DNA from: Geotrypetes seraphini
Lineage: Eukaryota > Chordata > Amphibia > Gymnophiona > Dermophiidae
Length of the DNA stretch: 64,000 nucleotides
Assembly: GCF_902459505.1 (NCBI RefSeq)
Contig: NC_047096.1
Location: 14,412,501-14,476,500 of the forward strand
Direction of reading: 5' to 3'
Shown: positions 20,374 through 32,900 of the stretch, piece by piece
Numbering within the stretch: the stretch's first letter is position 1
Layout: each line of letters begins with the position of its first letter
Translations under genes and position numbers: made by a program
Notes under the pieces: generated by a model
Database searches by the model: none
Told to the model about the DNA's origin: nothing
The model's input: only the letters and a program-made list of their open reading frames with translations

Positions 20374-20815
20374 GGTTCATAGACAACAACGCGGAAGACA
20401 AAGGAGCGCGCCGACAACTGAGCGCAAGACGGAGGCGCACGCCGAAGAAAATTTTTTTTAGGGGCTCCAACGGGGGGTTTTGTTGGGGAGCACCCCCAGT
20501 TTACTTAATACAAATCGCGCCGGCGTTGTGGGGGGTTTGGGGGAGTTGTAACTCCCCACATTTTACTGTAAACTTAACTTTTTCCCTAAAAACAGGGAAA
20601 AAGTGAAGTTTTCAGTAAAATTTGGGGGGTTACAACCCCCCAAACCCCAATGCCCCTACAACGCGGCGCAATCTGTATTAAGTAAAGTGGGGGGGTTCCC
20701 CCCCATGCCCCCCCGTCGGAGCCCTAAAAACAGTAATTTTCTTCAGTGCGCGCCTCCGCGCTGCACTCAATTGTCTGCTCACGCCTTTGTCCCGGCGCGC
20801 TTTTGACCTGACACC
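20374..20815 (-). mobile_element. GC-rich palindromic element FB-GC, copy 3
   Basis: Opposite orientation to copy 2, from GGTTCATAGACAAC to TTTTGACCTGACACC. TGAATATG is duplicated at 20366-20373 and 20816-20823. Only 441 bp separates it from copy 2. Confidence 0.75.
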
Positions 20816-20843
20816 TGAATATGCAGTGCTGCATAGTGACTAA

Positions 20844-21000
20844 GGGCTCCTTTTACGAAGGTGCGCAAAGCGTTTTAGTGCGTGCTAGCCGAAAATCTAC
20901 CGCCTGATCAAAAGGAGGCGGTAGCGGCTAGCGAGCGGGGCGATTTAGCGGGGGCCATTCCGCGCGTTAAGGCCCTAGTGCGGCTTTGTAAAAGGAGCCC
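20844..21000. mobile_element. Harbinger-like MITE, copy 3
   Basis: GGGCTCCTTTTACGAAGG...GTAAAAGGAGCCC with the perfect 3-bp duplication TAA (20841-20843, 21001-21003). It is the best evidence for the family's target size. Confidence 0.75.
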
Positions 21001-21199
21001 TAAATGTAACAAATGACTGTACTTAAATTAACATTTTGCTACTTTTATTTGCACTTTTAGGGTGGCAAAAGGATGGCTCTCAGAAGCCTTCAGAGAAATC
21101 TTATTCATCTCAATCCCAAAAGGATCGGATCTAGACCCTTCGCAAGCGGCCAGCTACAGACTGACCGCAGTATATCTTTCTTAATCAAACTGATGAAAT

Positions 21200-21486
21200 T
21201 TACAACCCAACTAAAGGACATCCGCTAAAACTTAGGGGAGTTAGATTTCATGGGGACACCAGGAAATACTTCTTTACCGAGAGGGTGATTGATAGATGGA
21301 ATGGTCTTCCACGTCCGGTAGTCGAGGCTAGTAGCACGCTCGACTTCAAGAGACGATGGGACAAACATTTGGGGTCGCTACAGAGGTATGATAGAGGATG
21401 GTTTCTCGAGGGTGGAAGGGATCATGATTGGGCAGACTTGTTGGGCCGTCGGCCCTTTTCTGCCGTCGTATTCTATGTTTCTACCC
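21200..21486 (+). mobile_element. CR1 LINE 3' end, ATGTTTCTATG-tail subfamily
   Basis: Plus-strand frame [19 protein letters not shown], then the 3' UTR 'gggccgtcggcccttttctg' and tail 'tctatgtttct'. Inserted in the L2-like LINE. Confidence 0.7.
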
Positions 21487-21573
21487 GACACGGATTCAGA
21501 AATTCACACCACACAGAGACCTGTCTAATAGATGACAAGAGCAGGAACAGCACTAAGGCAATTCGACATCTAA

Positions 21574-22046
21574 GAACATAAGAGTTGCCTCCGCTGAGGC
21601 AGACCATAGGTCCATCTTGCCCAGCGGTGCCTGAAACAGTGGTCTCTGACTAATTTTATAACTTAACTCTACCTCTATTCTTATCTGTACCCTTCTATCC
21701 CTTTGTCCTCCAAGTACTTATCCAAAGCTTCTTTGAAGCCCTGTAGCGTGCTCCTGCTTACTACATCCTCCGGCAGCGCATTCCATGTATCCACCACCCT
21801 CTGTGTGAAGAAGAACTTCCTGGCGTTTGATCTAAACCTCTCCCCTTTCAATTTCTCCGAGTGCCCCCTTGTACGTGTGGTTCCCCTTAATTTGAAAAGT
21901 CTGTCCCTGTCTATTTTTTCTATACCCTTCATGATCTTGAAGGTTTCTATCATGTCTCCTCTAAGTCTCCGCTTTTCCAGGGAGAAAAGCCCCAACTTTT
22001 TCAGTCTGTCAGTATATGAGAGGTCCTCCAGAAGCTTTCGGACACA
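21574..22046 (-). mobile_element. CR1 LINE 3' end, ATGTTCTTATG-tail subfamily
   Basis: Minus-strand frame of 104 codons with [20 protein letters not shown] and [19 protein letters not shown], the ORF2 C-terminus, followed by the usual 3' UTR and 'aagaacataag' tail. Uninterrupted frame, so fairly young. Confidence 0.75.
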
Positions 22047-22559
22047 TAAACCACACCCACTCTAGAAATCACTGGACAAGCCCTAAAATGGTTTCAAAGA
22101 TGCCTCACTAACAGACGACTCAGAGTTCTCAAAGACGAAATCCACTCAGGGACTCTGTCGTGTGCAGTCCCGCGAGAATCCCCTGTCTCACCCCTTCTAT
22201 ATAACATTTTCATGACCACTCTTAATGAAACTAGACCACAAAGATTGGATATTCTAGTAGATCTGAACCCAACTAACCTCACTATCAAGTTATCTGAAAC
22301 CCTCTTTTCTAGTTCATGGGCCTACCCTTTGGAATTCCTTACCAAGAAATACGCAAATCTATAAAATCTTGGCTCTTCAAACAATGTTAACTGAGAACAA
22401 CATTGACCCAAACTAGAACAATGTAATCATGATCTCAAAGAAAACACCAATTACACCACATCTGCAACCCATATTAAAAGTAAGCCTGCCCCCACAGGCG
22501 TCAGAACGGGGCCACAGGGGCCTTGACCTTCTCGAAAATTAGAGATCAAAAGAGCCAGT

Positions 22560-22710
22560 TATGGCTCTACTCCCCCACCTACAACGCTATGAATATGCGT
22601 GATAGAGATTTGCATACAATGGAGGAGGTGCATGAAAATATCTCTCATGCATATTCTTTGTGGGTATCCTGAAAACCTGACTGGGCAGTGCCAGTACTGG
22701 TACATGTATT
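22560..22710. mobile_element. hAT-type MITE fragment
   Basis: 'tagagatttgcatacaatgg' and 'atctctcatgcatattc' match the interiors of the MITEs at 41104, 46737 and 62779. Termini are missing. Confidence 0.45.
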
Positions 22711-23049
22711 GCTGTATAGGAGCTGATCGTGATTTTGTGAAGAGTTTTGAAAGGAAACTATGGAGATCAGCGTCAAGTTAAGCTTTTTTTTGAATATTTT
22801 GGACATTTCCTGTATACTAAAGAGTGACTTTTCACCCTAGATTTGGGCTACAATTTTTCACTTTTTTGCGAGTGGAGGTTTTTTTTCCCCTCGAACCTAC
22901 GATGGCGTTTTTGAAGTCGTCCGTTCTAATGCACGCTAGTGCTGTGTGGGTTGCCTATTTGCCGAGGTCTTTTTTTCTCCACTCTGACAGTATGTTAAGC
23001 CGGCTCAGGTTGGGCAGTGCTCTTCTAACAATCAGAAACTGCGGTGTGT

Positions 23050-23280
23050 GATTTTATAGGAGGGGGGGGCGCTGAAAAGTTCTCGGCCCAACCAACAAAA
23101 CTGGGGCAGTCTCCGTCAAGGGCTATACACTGAAGACCAGAAATTTTCCACTTTTTCATTCCATATTTTGCCAATGGAACAAAAAAAAGTGGAAAATCAC
23201 TGGACCCAGTGTATAGCCCTCGATGGGGACTGCCCCAGTTTTGTTGGTTGGGCCGAGAACTTTTCAGCGGCCCCCCGTAG
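23050..23280. mobile_element. Hairpin MITE with TA flanks
   Basis: Arms of about 70 bp (23059-23130 and 23207-23277) pair almost perfectly, for example 'gctgaaaagttctcggccca' against 'tgggccgagaacttttcagc'. TA lies outside both ends. Tc1/mariner-type by target, non-coding. Confidence 0.6.
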
Positions 23281-23599
23281 TTGAAGATTCTGTCTAAAGT
23301 GGACGTCTTGTCACTGATTACTGCCAATTGTTCATGTAGCCCTAATACCAACATTTAGACGCCGGCTTCTAAAATTGCCTTTTAATAAATCTGGATGCTG
23401 CAGCATGATGCAAAAGACCAGAAACAGAATGAGGATTTCTTTTCCCCAGAATCATCCGTGCTGTGTCCGAGAAGTGGAACTTGGGGATTTCTGAGAGGCC
23501 AGAAGATCATTTAGCAAGGCAGGAGATTCCATTACACTCCCTCTCGTTGGCCCCGAACATTGGTTCTACCTACCTGATGGTCAATTTTAGTCACAACGC

Positions 23600-23945
23600 G
23601 ATTGATTTTTTTTTTCATTTAAATTAAAAAATTAAAATATATATACATATATTTATATACATTAACGACAAACGAAGGGCGCAAAAGAGAAAAGTAGACT
23701 TAGGAAGAAAGAGAGGGAAGATGAAATGATACATAGTGTTTCCAGAACAACAGGGGGTGGGGAAACTGGGTTTTCCCTCAAAACTATTGATTTTGAGAGA
23801 GCGAGAAAGAGAAAGATAAGAGAGAGAGAGAGAGAGAGAGAAAGTGTGGAAGAGAGAGAGGTGAATATGTGAGACGGTGAGTTGTGGGCCTTGAGTTATT
23901 CACTCGGGTGGATTCCCAAGGCAAGATGGGGGATTGAGGAGGCCC
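23600..23945 (-). other. ARL8A: ARL8A 3' UTR (start of)
   Basis: Sequence following the ARL8A stop codon on the minus strand: a pyrimidine-rich stretch with a (CT)n run (23819-23843) and then an AT-rich part near 23600-23650. No repeat boundary breaks it, which fits a 3' UTR. No clear poly-A signal could be fixed, so the lower limit is a guess. Confidence 0.4.
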
Positions 23946-23995
23946 TCAGCTTCTCCTGGACTTTGAATGCTGAATGAGCCATTGTAGAGTGATGT
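23946..23995 (-). CDS. ARL8A: ARL8A exon 7 (terminal coding part)
   Basis: Acceptor TTTCAG at 23996-24001, then AC completing the Asp171 codon, then [15 protein letters not shown] and TGA (23946-23948). Intron 6 is 1,223 bp and holds an L2-like LINE end. Confidence 0.95.
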
Positions 23996-26900
23996 CTGAA
24001 AGACAGAACGAGAGAGAGAAAAAAAAAAGCATTTAAGAAAGGTTCTTCTGACGCACCTTTTATTCTTTCCTTCCCTCGTCCCAAGAGATCCCAGAGTAAG
24101 ACTTGCAGATGGACTTGAAAAATGTAATCATTTTCCCCAGAACAAATATTTTGCCAGCCCAAACGAATGGAATACAGAGAAAATGAAAGGGTTCTTTTAC
24201 TAAGATGTGTGAAACAGCGCTTATTAACAATTCCCTCATTAAAAATAATCAATACGCGTCGACAATATATCTTTTCAGTTACAGTGCCCCAAACCTGGAA
24301 TTCTCTCCCCATCCACTTACGTGAAGAATCTAACTTGGACAAATTCAAAAGTAATCTTAAAACTTTTTTATTTAACGACGCTTTTATTATTTAATTTTAT
24401 TCGGCTTCTTCTTCTATATTTTTACAAGTTTCGGAATTAATTCATTTCTTATTGCTAGAATATTTTTTCAATCTTCTCCCCTCTTATCCCACCCATATGT
24501 GTTTTCCTTAATTTGTTTCCCACTCTGCTCAAACATATTGTAATTTCTCCCCCTACTTATCCTAATGTTTCCAATTTGTCTTGTAATTAGTTTGTTTTGT
24601 CGTTTTTTTTTTTTCTTTTTTAATAATTTAATATATTGTAACTTTTATATATTGTAATTTTAATCATGTGTTAATCGCTTTGAAATTGATAAAGCGATCA
24701 ATCAAATACATATTAAACTTGGAAACTTAAGAAATGGGCTTAGCGTGTGCTAATACAGTTCAATTCCAGTGTGCCCCTAAAATAGGGCTTTTTTCTATTT
24801 TTACAGGTCCCGCACTAATTCTTCCATTGGCGTATGGGATTTGCAAAAAAAATAAAAATAAAAATAATGAACGAACAGGGTAGCACTTATTGCCCCCTAG
24901 TTAAAAGGCACTGCACCCCTTGTTAACTCAGTGTTAGCCACTTGCCTTGTGCTAATGTAAATGCTTCAGCTGGTTAACGCTTTTGTGCCCACTCCCCACC
25001 CCACGCGCGCTGAAAAGCAAAGTACCACAAAACGGTTTATCGCATTTTGAAGTAAGTCGTTTTCCCCCACGCTATATGCACTTTAGCGCTTAACACAGTT
25101 TAGTAAAATGATCCCGTGGTGCTGATCCCCCGTTAAGTGAATTTTTACTGGTCAGCAGGTTCTCTTTCAAACATTTTCCCCCTGCCACTATGGACAACAG
25201 AAAAGACCCGATACAAACCGATGTTGTCTTTTTCTTTGCAGGAAATGGAGTAACAGCAAATTTCTCGATCCTGGATAGCAGAGAGATTCCTGGGGGAAAA
25301 AAACAAGGGGTGAAGAGAAGCTTGTTATTCGTTTTTTAAACTCTTTACGCTGACATCTGCCCTACCCCGTTCCACTCCATTCCCATATCCTGTATGAACT
25401 GGTGAAGACCTGAGCCCGGTTCTCTCTCTGGTAACAGCCTTTGAAGCACAGGGCTGGTTATCAGAAAACTCCATATCACCTACATTCAGCCGGGTCAATC
25501 CCGCTGCAAGCAGGGAGCTATAGTTCTGATTTCTCTGGAAAAAAAATAAGCTTTTATATGTGCGCGGAGTTGAGTGCGCTTCCAAGATATGCATGCAACT
25601 TAATTGGGTCGTGATGCATTTGTGAAGTAGAAATCTGAGGGAAACGTAAGTTCAATGCAGTTAACAAAAGATTACGTTATGAAGAATACAAAGGGATCTA
25701 ATTTGTCAGAAATTTTGAAAAAAGAAAGGTTTTCAGCGTTTTTCTAAAATGTTCGTAAGAGCAGGATCTAAGTGACAATGGTCGAAAATCTTTAACATAA
25801 TGAGCTGCACAGATGGGGGGGGAGAGGAACCTTGGGATAATAGCGTCTATGGCTCTGAAGGCGACAAAATAGTGTGACAAGAAGGATGCTAGGCTGTATA
25901 GAGAGAGGCGTAACCGAGGAGGTGTGGATGCTCCCTGCACAAGTTGTTGGCGAGGCCCCACTTCGAGTATTTTTATTTATTGATTTCGATTTATATCCCG
26001 TTCTCTCAGAAGCTCAGAACGGGTTACAGATTGACATTCACAATCAGTTTTAGGACAGACAATCATGACAAGGAGAGGGATACAGTTAGATAAACGCAGA
26101 TCTTATTCTAGAGTCTTGGCTGGTCATAAAGAGCATAAGAGGAATATCTGAGGTGACTGATCACTGGTGGCCCAATCGGCAGAAGAGGAAAGTACTGTGT
26201 TCAATTTTACAGGCCGTATTTGGCTAAGGATATAAGTAGACTTGAAGCGGTTCAGAGGAAGGTGACAAAAATGGTAGGGGGTTTGCGCCAAAAGACGTAC
26301 GAGAAGAGACTGGAAGACCCGAGGGGAGAGGAGGAATAGGGGTGATATGATACAGACATTTAAGTACAGTGGTACCTTGGATTACGAGCATAATCCGTTG
26401 CAGGAGCATGCTCGTTTATCAAAGCGAGTTTCCCCATAGGAAATAATGGAAACTCGCTTTGATGCGTTCCCCCCACCCCCCCCACGAGAACCGGCATTGC
26501 TCCCCCCGAAGGCCCTCCCTGCGATCCGACACCCCCTCCCGCGATTGGGCACCCCCCCCCCGCCACGATCCGGCACCCCCCTGCCGCTTCTTACTCTCAT
26601 CTGGGCACCGGCATGTCCTGTGCTTGGTGCCGGTGCCCGAAGATCGGCCTCCTCTTCTGCTAGGCCTTGAGCATGAACGTGAACTCACAGGCCTTGAGCA
26701 TGCTCAGATGCACAAGGCCTAGCAGAAGAGGAGGCCGATCTTCGGGCACCGGCACCAAGCACAGGACATGCCGGTGCCGGTGCCCAGATGAGGGTAAGAA
26801 GCATCGGGGGAGGGGAGGGTGCCGGATCGTGGCGAGGGGTGCCGGATCGGATTGCGGGGGGGGGGGGGGGTGTGCTCGTAAATCGAGCCATGCTCGGTTT

Positions 26901-29900
26901 CCGAGGCACTGATTTTGCTAATGTTTTGCTCATCTTGCAAAACACTCGCAAACCGGTGCACTCGTAAACCGAGGTACCACTTTACTTGAAAGATATTAAT
27001 ACAGAACCAAATCTTTTCCAGAGAAGGGCATAAATTGAGAGTGCAAGGTGATAAGACTCAGAAAAATATTTTTCACAGAGAGGGTGGTTGATGCCTGGAA
27101 TTCCCTCCCAAGGGAGGTAGTGGGGATGAAAACGGTGACAGAACTGAAAAAAGCGTGGGATGAACTCAGAGGATCTCTAATTAGAAAATGAATGGAATAA
27201 ATTGAAGAACTAGGGCTGGTATTAGACAGACCCTCCCTCCCCCCCCCATATACGACAGTTCAGTTTAGAATGAGCTGGGGAGGGCTTCGATGGGAACTCC
27301 GATAATTTGGTACATGATTAATATATATATATTTAAAAAAAGACTATTCAATTTAATCCCAAATTTATGATGAGTGTAACTATTGGGCAGAGAGGATGGG
27401 ACCATTCAGGTCTTTTTACCTGTTGTCATTTACTATGCTACAGAATAATGATTGGATGCTAACGACCGATTATTGACGCCAATTAGTACAAATTAGGATT
27501 TGTGCGTGCACTTGGCTGTGCGCTATTCTATGATGCTGAGCGGTTAAATCTCAAAGCATGCAACCCCAAAAGGGGGGCAGGGGCGTGGCCATGGGAGGAG
27601 CCTGGTTGGGTCAGGGGATCTCCTAAAACTGCATGAATAATGAAAGGGAAAGGGAATCAGGGGAGCAGAATTGCTATACTGGGACAGCCCGAAGGTCCAT
27701 CAAGCCCAGTGTCCTGTTTCCAACAGTGGCCAACCCAGGTCCCAATACCTGGCAGAAACCTAAATAGTGGCAACATTCCAGAGCTAGTATTGTGATGTCA
27801 TAAAGCCTCATTCCACCAATGCCTAAGAGCTAATCTAATCAGTGATGTCACAGTGGTTTGATTTTACTATACTTGACTCACATAAGAACATAAGAATTGC
27901 CAAACTGGGACAGAATGAAGGTCCATCAAGCCCAGGGTCCTGTTTCCAACAGTGGCCAACCCAGGTCCCAAGTACCCGGCTAGATCCCAAGTAGTAAACA
28001 GATTTTATGCTGCTTATCCTAGGAATAAGCAGTGGATTTCCCCCAAGCCATCTCAATAATGGCCTGTGGACTTCTCTTTTATAAAATTAGCCAAACCTTT
28101 TTTAAACCCTACCAAGCTAACTGATTTCATCTCTTATGCAGGTCCAGGCCAATATTTAGCTGGGGCCCATACACGTAAGTTAAATATACTAAATACATAC
28201 AAATGGGGCATAATAACCAGGACTAGATCACCCTGTAGGGTGGCAACTGTATTTCAGTTCTCTGCCCTCAGCATAAGGACTACCCCATTCCTACCCTCTC
28301 CCACCCCCTTGTCCATCACTACTAGGTAAAGGTCCAAGAACTTAAGCTTAAAAGGGACTGGTGATTTCAATGTTACACATGGGTAAAGTGGTACACATAT
28401 TATTATAATATGTGAAGGAACAGGGCAGGTGATTTCACTGTGGTCTTAAGCTTTACTAGTGAAAATGCAGGACTCTCTACGACAGCCTAAGAGCCTGAAG
28501 GCAGCCAGGCATCTTTAGCTTCCATGCAACACAAGGTTAAAGATGTGAGTTTACTAGATCTGATGTATTAAAATAGCCCAATGTTGTTTATGATGTTGTC
28601 TATGTAATATACACCATCAATCCACAACGGCATATAATAAACTTCAAAGTGCCTAATTTCTAAGTGATCATTTTTTCAGATAATACATTTCTAAGTACCT
28701 CTATGGTCTTCAGTTCCAGCCAACCACCAGCCAAATCATTTGAAGGCTTGTTTCTCTTTCTGGCTTTTATTCATCATCAGACCTTAGTTTTTTTTAAAGT
28801 GCTTGTGCTCTATATTCTATGTTTTGTGCAAATCGATAAACTTTTCTTATTCAACTTTAAAACTTTTGTACTAAGCTTTAGCTATTTCTTCATTCTTTTT
28901 TTTAAACCTCGGGAAGGACCTTAAGGTTCTACTATGTCAGCATGTTTTCATGTGCCCCCTTGTGGGAAAAGCTGGTTACTGCTAGCAGCTTGGTACAACA
29001 ATTCCACCGCTAAGGATTTGCTCTCCTTGGGAATTACAGTACTAGTTTTCAGTACTACAAAAGTAGGGAGTGCAAGGTGGCTTTAGGGAGCTCTAGATCT
29101 CTGAGTATTAGTAGTTGGGAAGTAAGGCCAGCGCTTTTGTGGTTTGTGTCCTGAATACAGTAAGGAATAAGACACAGTATATTACCAGCACTGAATACTA
29201 CAGAATAAGACTGCAGGTTTTATGTTATCAATATTTTAGGTCAATTATTTAAAACAGCATGGTTGGCATTTTAAACACATACCTGGATATTTATTGCCAG
29301 CTGATATCCAGATATCGGCACTGAATATCTTCGGAGTGTGGCGGTGGCTGTTACTCTTATCTGGGTAATGGCGATATTCGCGCTGTCCCAAGTTATCTGG
29401 GTTTGCTCCCTGGGTAAGTAGCTTTGAGTATCAGGGCCTTACCAGGTCAATATTCACAGCGATTTAAAGTGGCCAATAGAGGCTCCTGGCTGGTTAAATT
29501 GCTTGGGCAGGCCTGTCCACTGATATTCAGTAGCACTTAACCAGTTAGTGATGTAGAATGGGTACAAGTGAATCAATTTTTTACTCTGTCAAAAATGACA
29601 AAGATTAGGGGACACTCAATGAAGTTACAAGGAAATACTTTTAAAACCAACAGACCCCAGATGCAGACATGGAGTGAAGGTCACAGCTAGGTAGGATGCT
29701 ATGCAATGGGAGATTTGCACACGGCAGTGTATCCATCCTGCTCTCTACACTTCGGTCTGCCAAAAGAGCATCTAGAGGAATGCTCTGATTTACAATTCAC
29801 CTTTAGGTCCTCCAAGGACCCACCAAGTGGTGTTCCACCCTTTCCCCAGTCTGTCCCGGGAATTGATGATTTAACTCGTCACTGGGATCCGGCTGGCACA

Positions 29901-32900
29901 ATCAAACACAGGAGATGATTCCCTCCTCCATCAACAGCGCTACCTACTGGCCAGAGCCATAAAAGCAGCACGCAGAGATGACACAGTTTTAATTGCGCTA
30001 GAAATAAAAGAAGCAGGACAGGGAAAAAAAGAGGGGGGGGGGGGGGGGCGGGAATAATCCGAAATATATACTCACATTTTTTCAATTAGCTCTTTTTCAT
30101 CCAAGGCACCAGGGAGGTCTCGTTTGTTTCCAAGGACTAAAACCTGCAATGGATGGAAAGAGGCAGCAAGAGATCAGGAAAGGGGGTTTCAAAGCACTGG
30201 CAGAAATATATTCATTGCTCTAGCCCCTGGGGCCACTTTGGCTACCGGTTTGGGCCTGGATAAATCCCGTACTAGCTCTCTCCAGCAGCTTTCACGATCA
30301 CAGACACAGGTGGAAGAGACGCACTACAGCCAAAAGTCTGATGCACACTGACTGTTTCAGTCCTTGCTACTCACTAATAACATTATAGAGACCTCTTTAA
30401 TGATATCATCAGCCCCACTATAAAAATCTTAGGTGTTACCCTTGATAAATCCTTCACTTTTGAAGCTCATACTGGTATTCTAATTAAAAAATGCTATTAC
30501 ACTCTCTGGAAACTACGTTCCCTAAAATCATATTTTGATTTCTGGTCCTTTAGACTGCTAGTTCAATGTCTTATTTGGAGTACATTAGATTACTGTAATA
30601 TCATTTATTTAGGATCATTTAATAAAACCCATCAGATTAAGAATCATTCAAAATATCGCAGTACGTTTGATATTTGGGTTGAACAAGTCAGATCATATTA
30701 CCCCATAATACGGGAAATTACATTGGTAGCTGGTCAGAATTATGTTTAAATTTGCATGTTTATGTTATAAGACTTGGTTGGAATTGTTCCTATCTATCTC
30801 TCTAATCATTTTGTGCTTCCTGCATATTCTCACCCCAAGCGGGGTATTTCTCTATTTTCATTTCCAACACTAAAAGGATGTGTCTCTAAAAGATTTCTGG
30901 GCAAAACTCTTATCTTACTAAGCTGGCGTTTGGAATAAAACTTTAAGTGGTTTATTTCTGAATTCAATCTCTTACCAAATGTTTAGAAGATCTGTGAAGA
31001 CTTACTTATATGATAAATTTGTTTAATAAAATAGTTATTTTTCTGTATGTATTTCACCTGCGTCTGGCAGATCTTCTTGATGTAAACCGCTTTGAACTGT
31101 CAAGGTATAGCGGGTTATAAATAAATTTATTATTATTTTCAAAAAAAGACAAATGATGTCAAAATGACGGCTTAAACCAGCACTTGGACATAAGAACATA
31201 AGAACATAAGAAGTTGCCTCCACTGGGTCAGACCGAGGTCCATCTCGCCCAGCGGTCCGCTCACGCGGCGGCCCATCAGGTCTGCGACCTGTGAAGTGGT
31301 TTCTGTCCACTTCTATAACCTACCTCAAGTTATATCTGTACCCTTCAATCCCCCTATCCTCCAGGAACCTATCTAAACCCTCCTTGAACCCCTGTACAGA
31401 GTTCTGGCCTATCACATCCTCCGGAAGCGCATTCCATGTGTCCACCACCCTCTGAGTAAAAAAGAACTTCCTAGCATTTGTTCTAAACCTGTCCCCTTTC
31501 AATTTCTCCGAGTGACCCCTAGTTCTTGTGGCTCCCCACAGTTTGAAGAATCTATCCTTATTCACTTTCTCTATGCCCTTAAGGATCTTGAAGGTTTCTA
31601 TCATGTCCCCTCTAAGTCTCCTCTTCTCCAGGGAGAACAGCCCCAGCATTTTTAACCTGTCGGCGTATGCAAAATTTTCCATACCTTTTATCAGTTTAGT
31701 CGCCCTCCTCTGCACTCCCTCGAGTATCGCCATGTCCTTCCTGAGGTACGGCGACCAGTATTGAACACAGTACTCCAGGTGCGGGCGCACCATTGCTCGA
31801 TACAGCGGCATGATGACTTCCTTCGTCCTGGTTGTGATACCCTTTTTGATGATGCCCAGCATTCTGTTTGCTTTCTTTGAGGCTGTCGCACATTGCGCCG
31901 ATGGTTTCAGTGATGTGTCGACCATCACCCCCAGGTCCCTTTCAAGGGTACTCACCCCTAGCAGTGTTCCCCCCATTTTGTAGCTGAACATCGGGTTCTT
32001 TTTCCCTACATGCATGACCTTGCATTTCTCTACGTTAAAACTCATTTGCCACTTTTTTGCCCAGTCTTCCAGTCTCGTTAGGTCTCTTTGCAGGTCTTCA
32101 CAGTCTTCCGTGTTTCTAACCCTGCTGCAGAGTTTGGTGTCATCGGCAAATTTGATAACCTCACATTTTGTCCCCGCCTCCAGATCGTTGATAAATATAT
32201 TGAACAGTAGAGGTCCCAGCACCGACCCCTGTGGAACTCCGCTCGTGACCCATTGCCAGTCTGAGTATTGGCCTTTCACTCCAACCCTCTGTTTCCTGCC
32301 TGCCAACCAGTGTTTGATCCATCGGTAGATATCCCCTTGCACCCCATGGTTCCACAGCTTTTTAAGTAGCCGCTCGTGAGGTACCTTGTCGAAGGCTTTT
32401 TGGAAGTCAAGGTAAATGATGTCTATGGATTCCCCCTTATCCATCTGGTTGTTTATTCCCTCAAAGAAGTGCAGCAAGTTCGTGAGGCATGACCTTCCCT
32501 TGCAGAAGCCATGCTGACTCGCCTTCAGTTGTCCATTGTTTTCTATGTGTTCACAGATTTTGTCCTTTACCATTGCTTCCATCATTTTCCCTGGAACTGA
32601 GGTCAAGCTTACAGGCCTATAGTTTCCCGGGTCACCCCTTGATCCCTTCTTAAAGATGGGTGTGACATTTGCTATTTTCCAGTCCTCTGGGATCTCCCCT
32701 GTCTTTAGGGAGAGGTTGCATATTTGGCGAAATGTCTCTGCTATTTCGTTTCTCAGTTCTTTTAGTACCCTTGGGTGGATGCCGTCCGGGCCTGGTGATT
32801 TGTCGCTCTTCAGTCTGTCTATCTGTCTGAGGACATCCTCTTTGCTTACCTCTAGTTGTACCAGCCTTTCATCGTGTTCTCCGTTCATAATTACCTCGGG

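Larger units (their letters stand above)
21065..22440 (+). mobile_element. L2-like LINE ORF2, split by two CR1 insertions
   Basis: Three plus-strand pieces follow ORF2 order: SIPKGSDLDPSQAASYR (about 21080-21190), RHGFRNSHHTETCLID (about 21488-21560, the QHGFR-type motif), and GQALKWFQRCLTNRRLRVL with SPVSPLLYNIFM (about 22050-22230). Between them lie a plus-strand CR1 3' end and a minus-strand CR1 3' end. The last part ('tttggaattccttacc') continues toward 22440. Confidence 0.65.
25925..27440 (+). mobile_element. CR1 LINE 3' part with two nested insertions
   Basis: Plus-strand coding remnants run in order: [11 protein letters not shown] before a SINE-like insert, then [10 protein letters not shown] and 'cgtacgagaagagactgg' before a mariner-type MITE, then 'ggtggttgatgcctggaatt' (VVDAWNSLP) after it. 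The 3' UTR continues to about 27440. All frames are decayed. Confidence 0.6.

Noticed and set aside
1-23600. A neighbouring gene such as GPR37L1 downstream of ARL8A
   Set aside because: In human this gene lies next to ARL8A (from memory), but no large seven-helix exon or any other host exon was seen.
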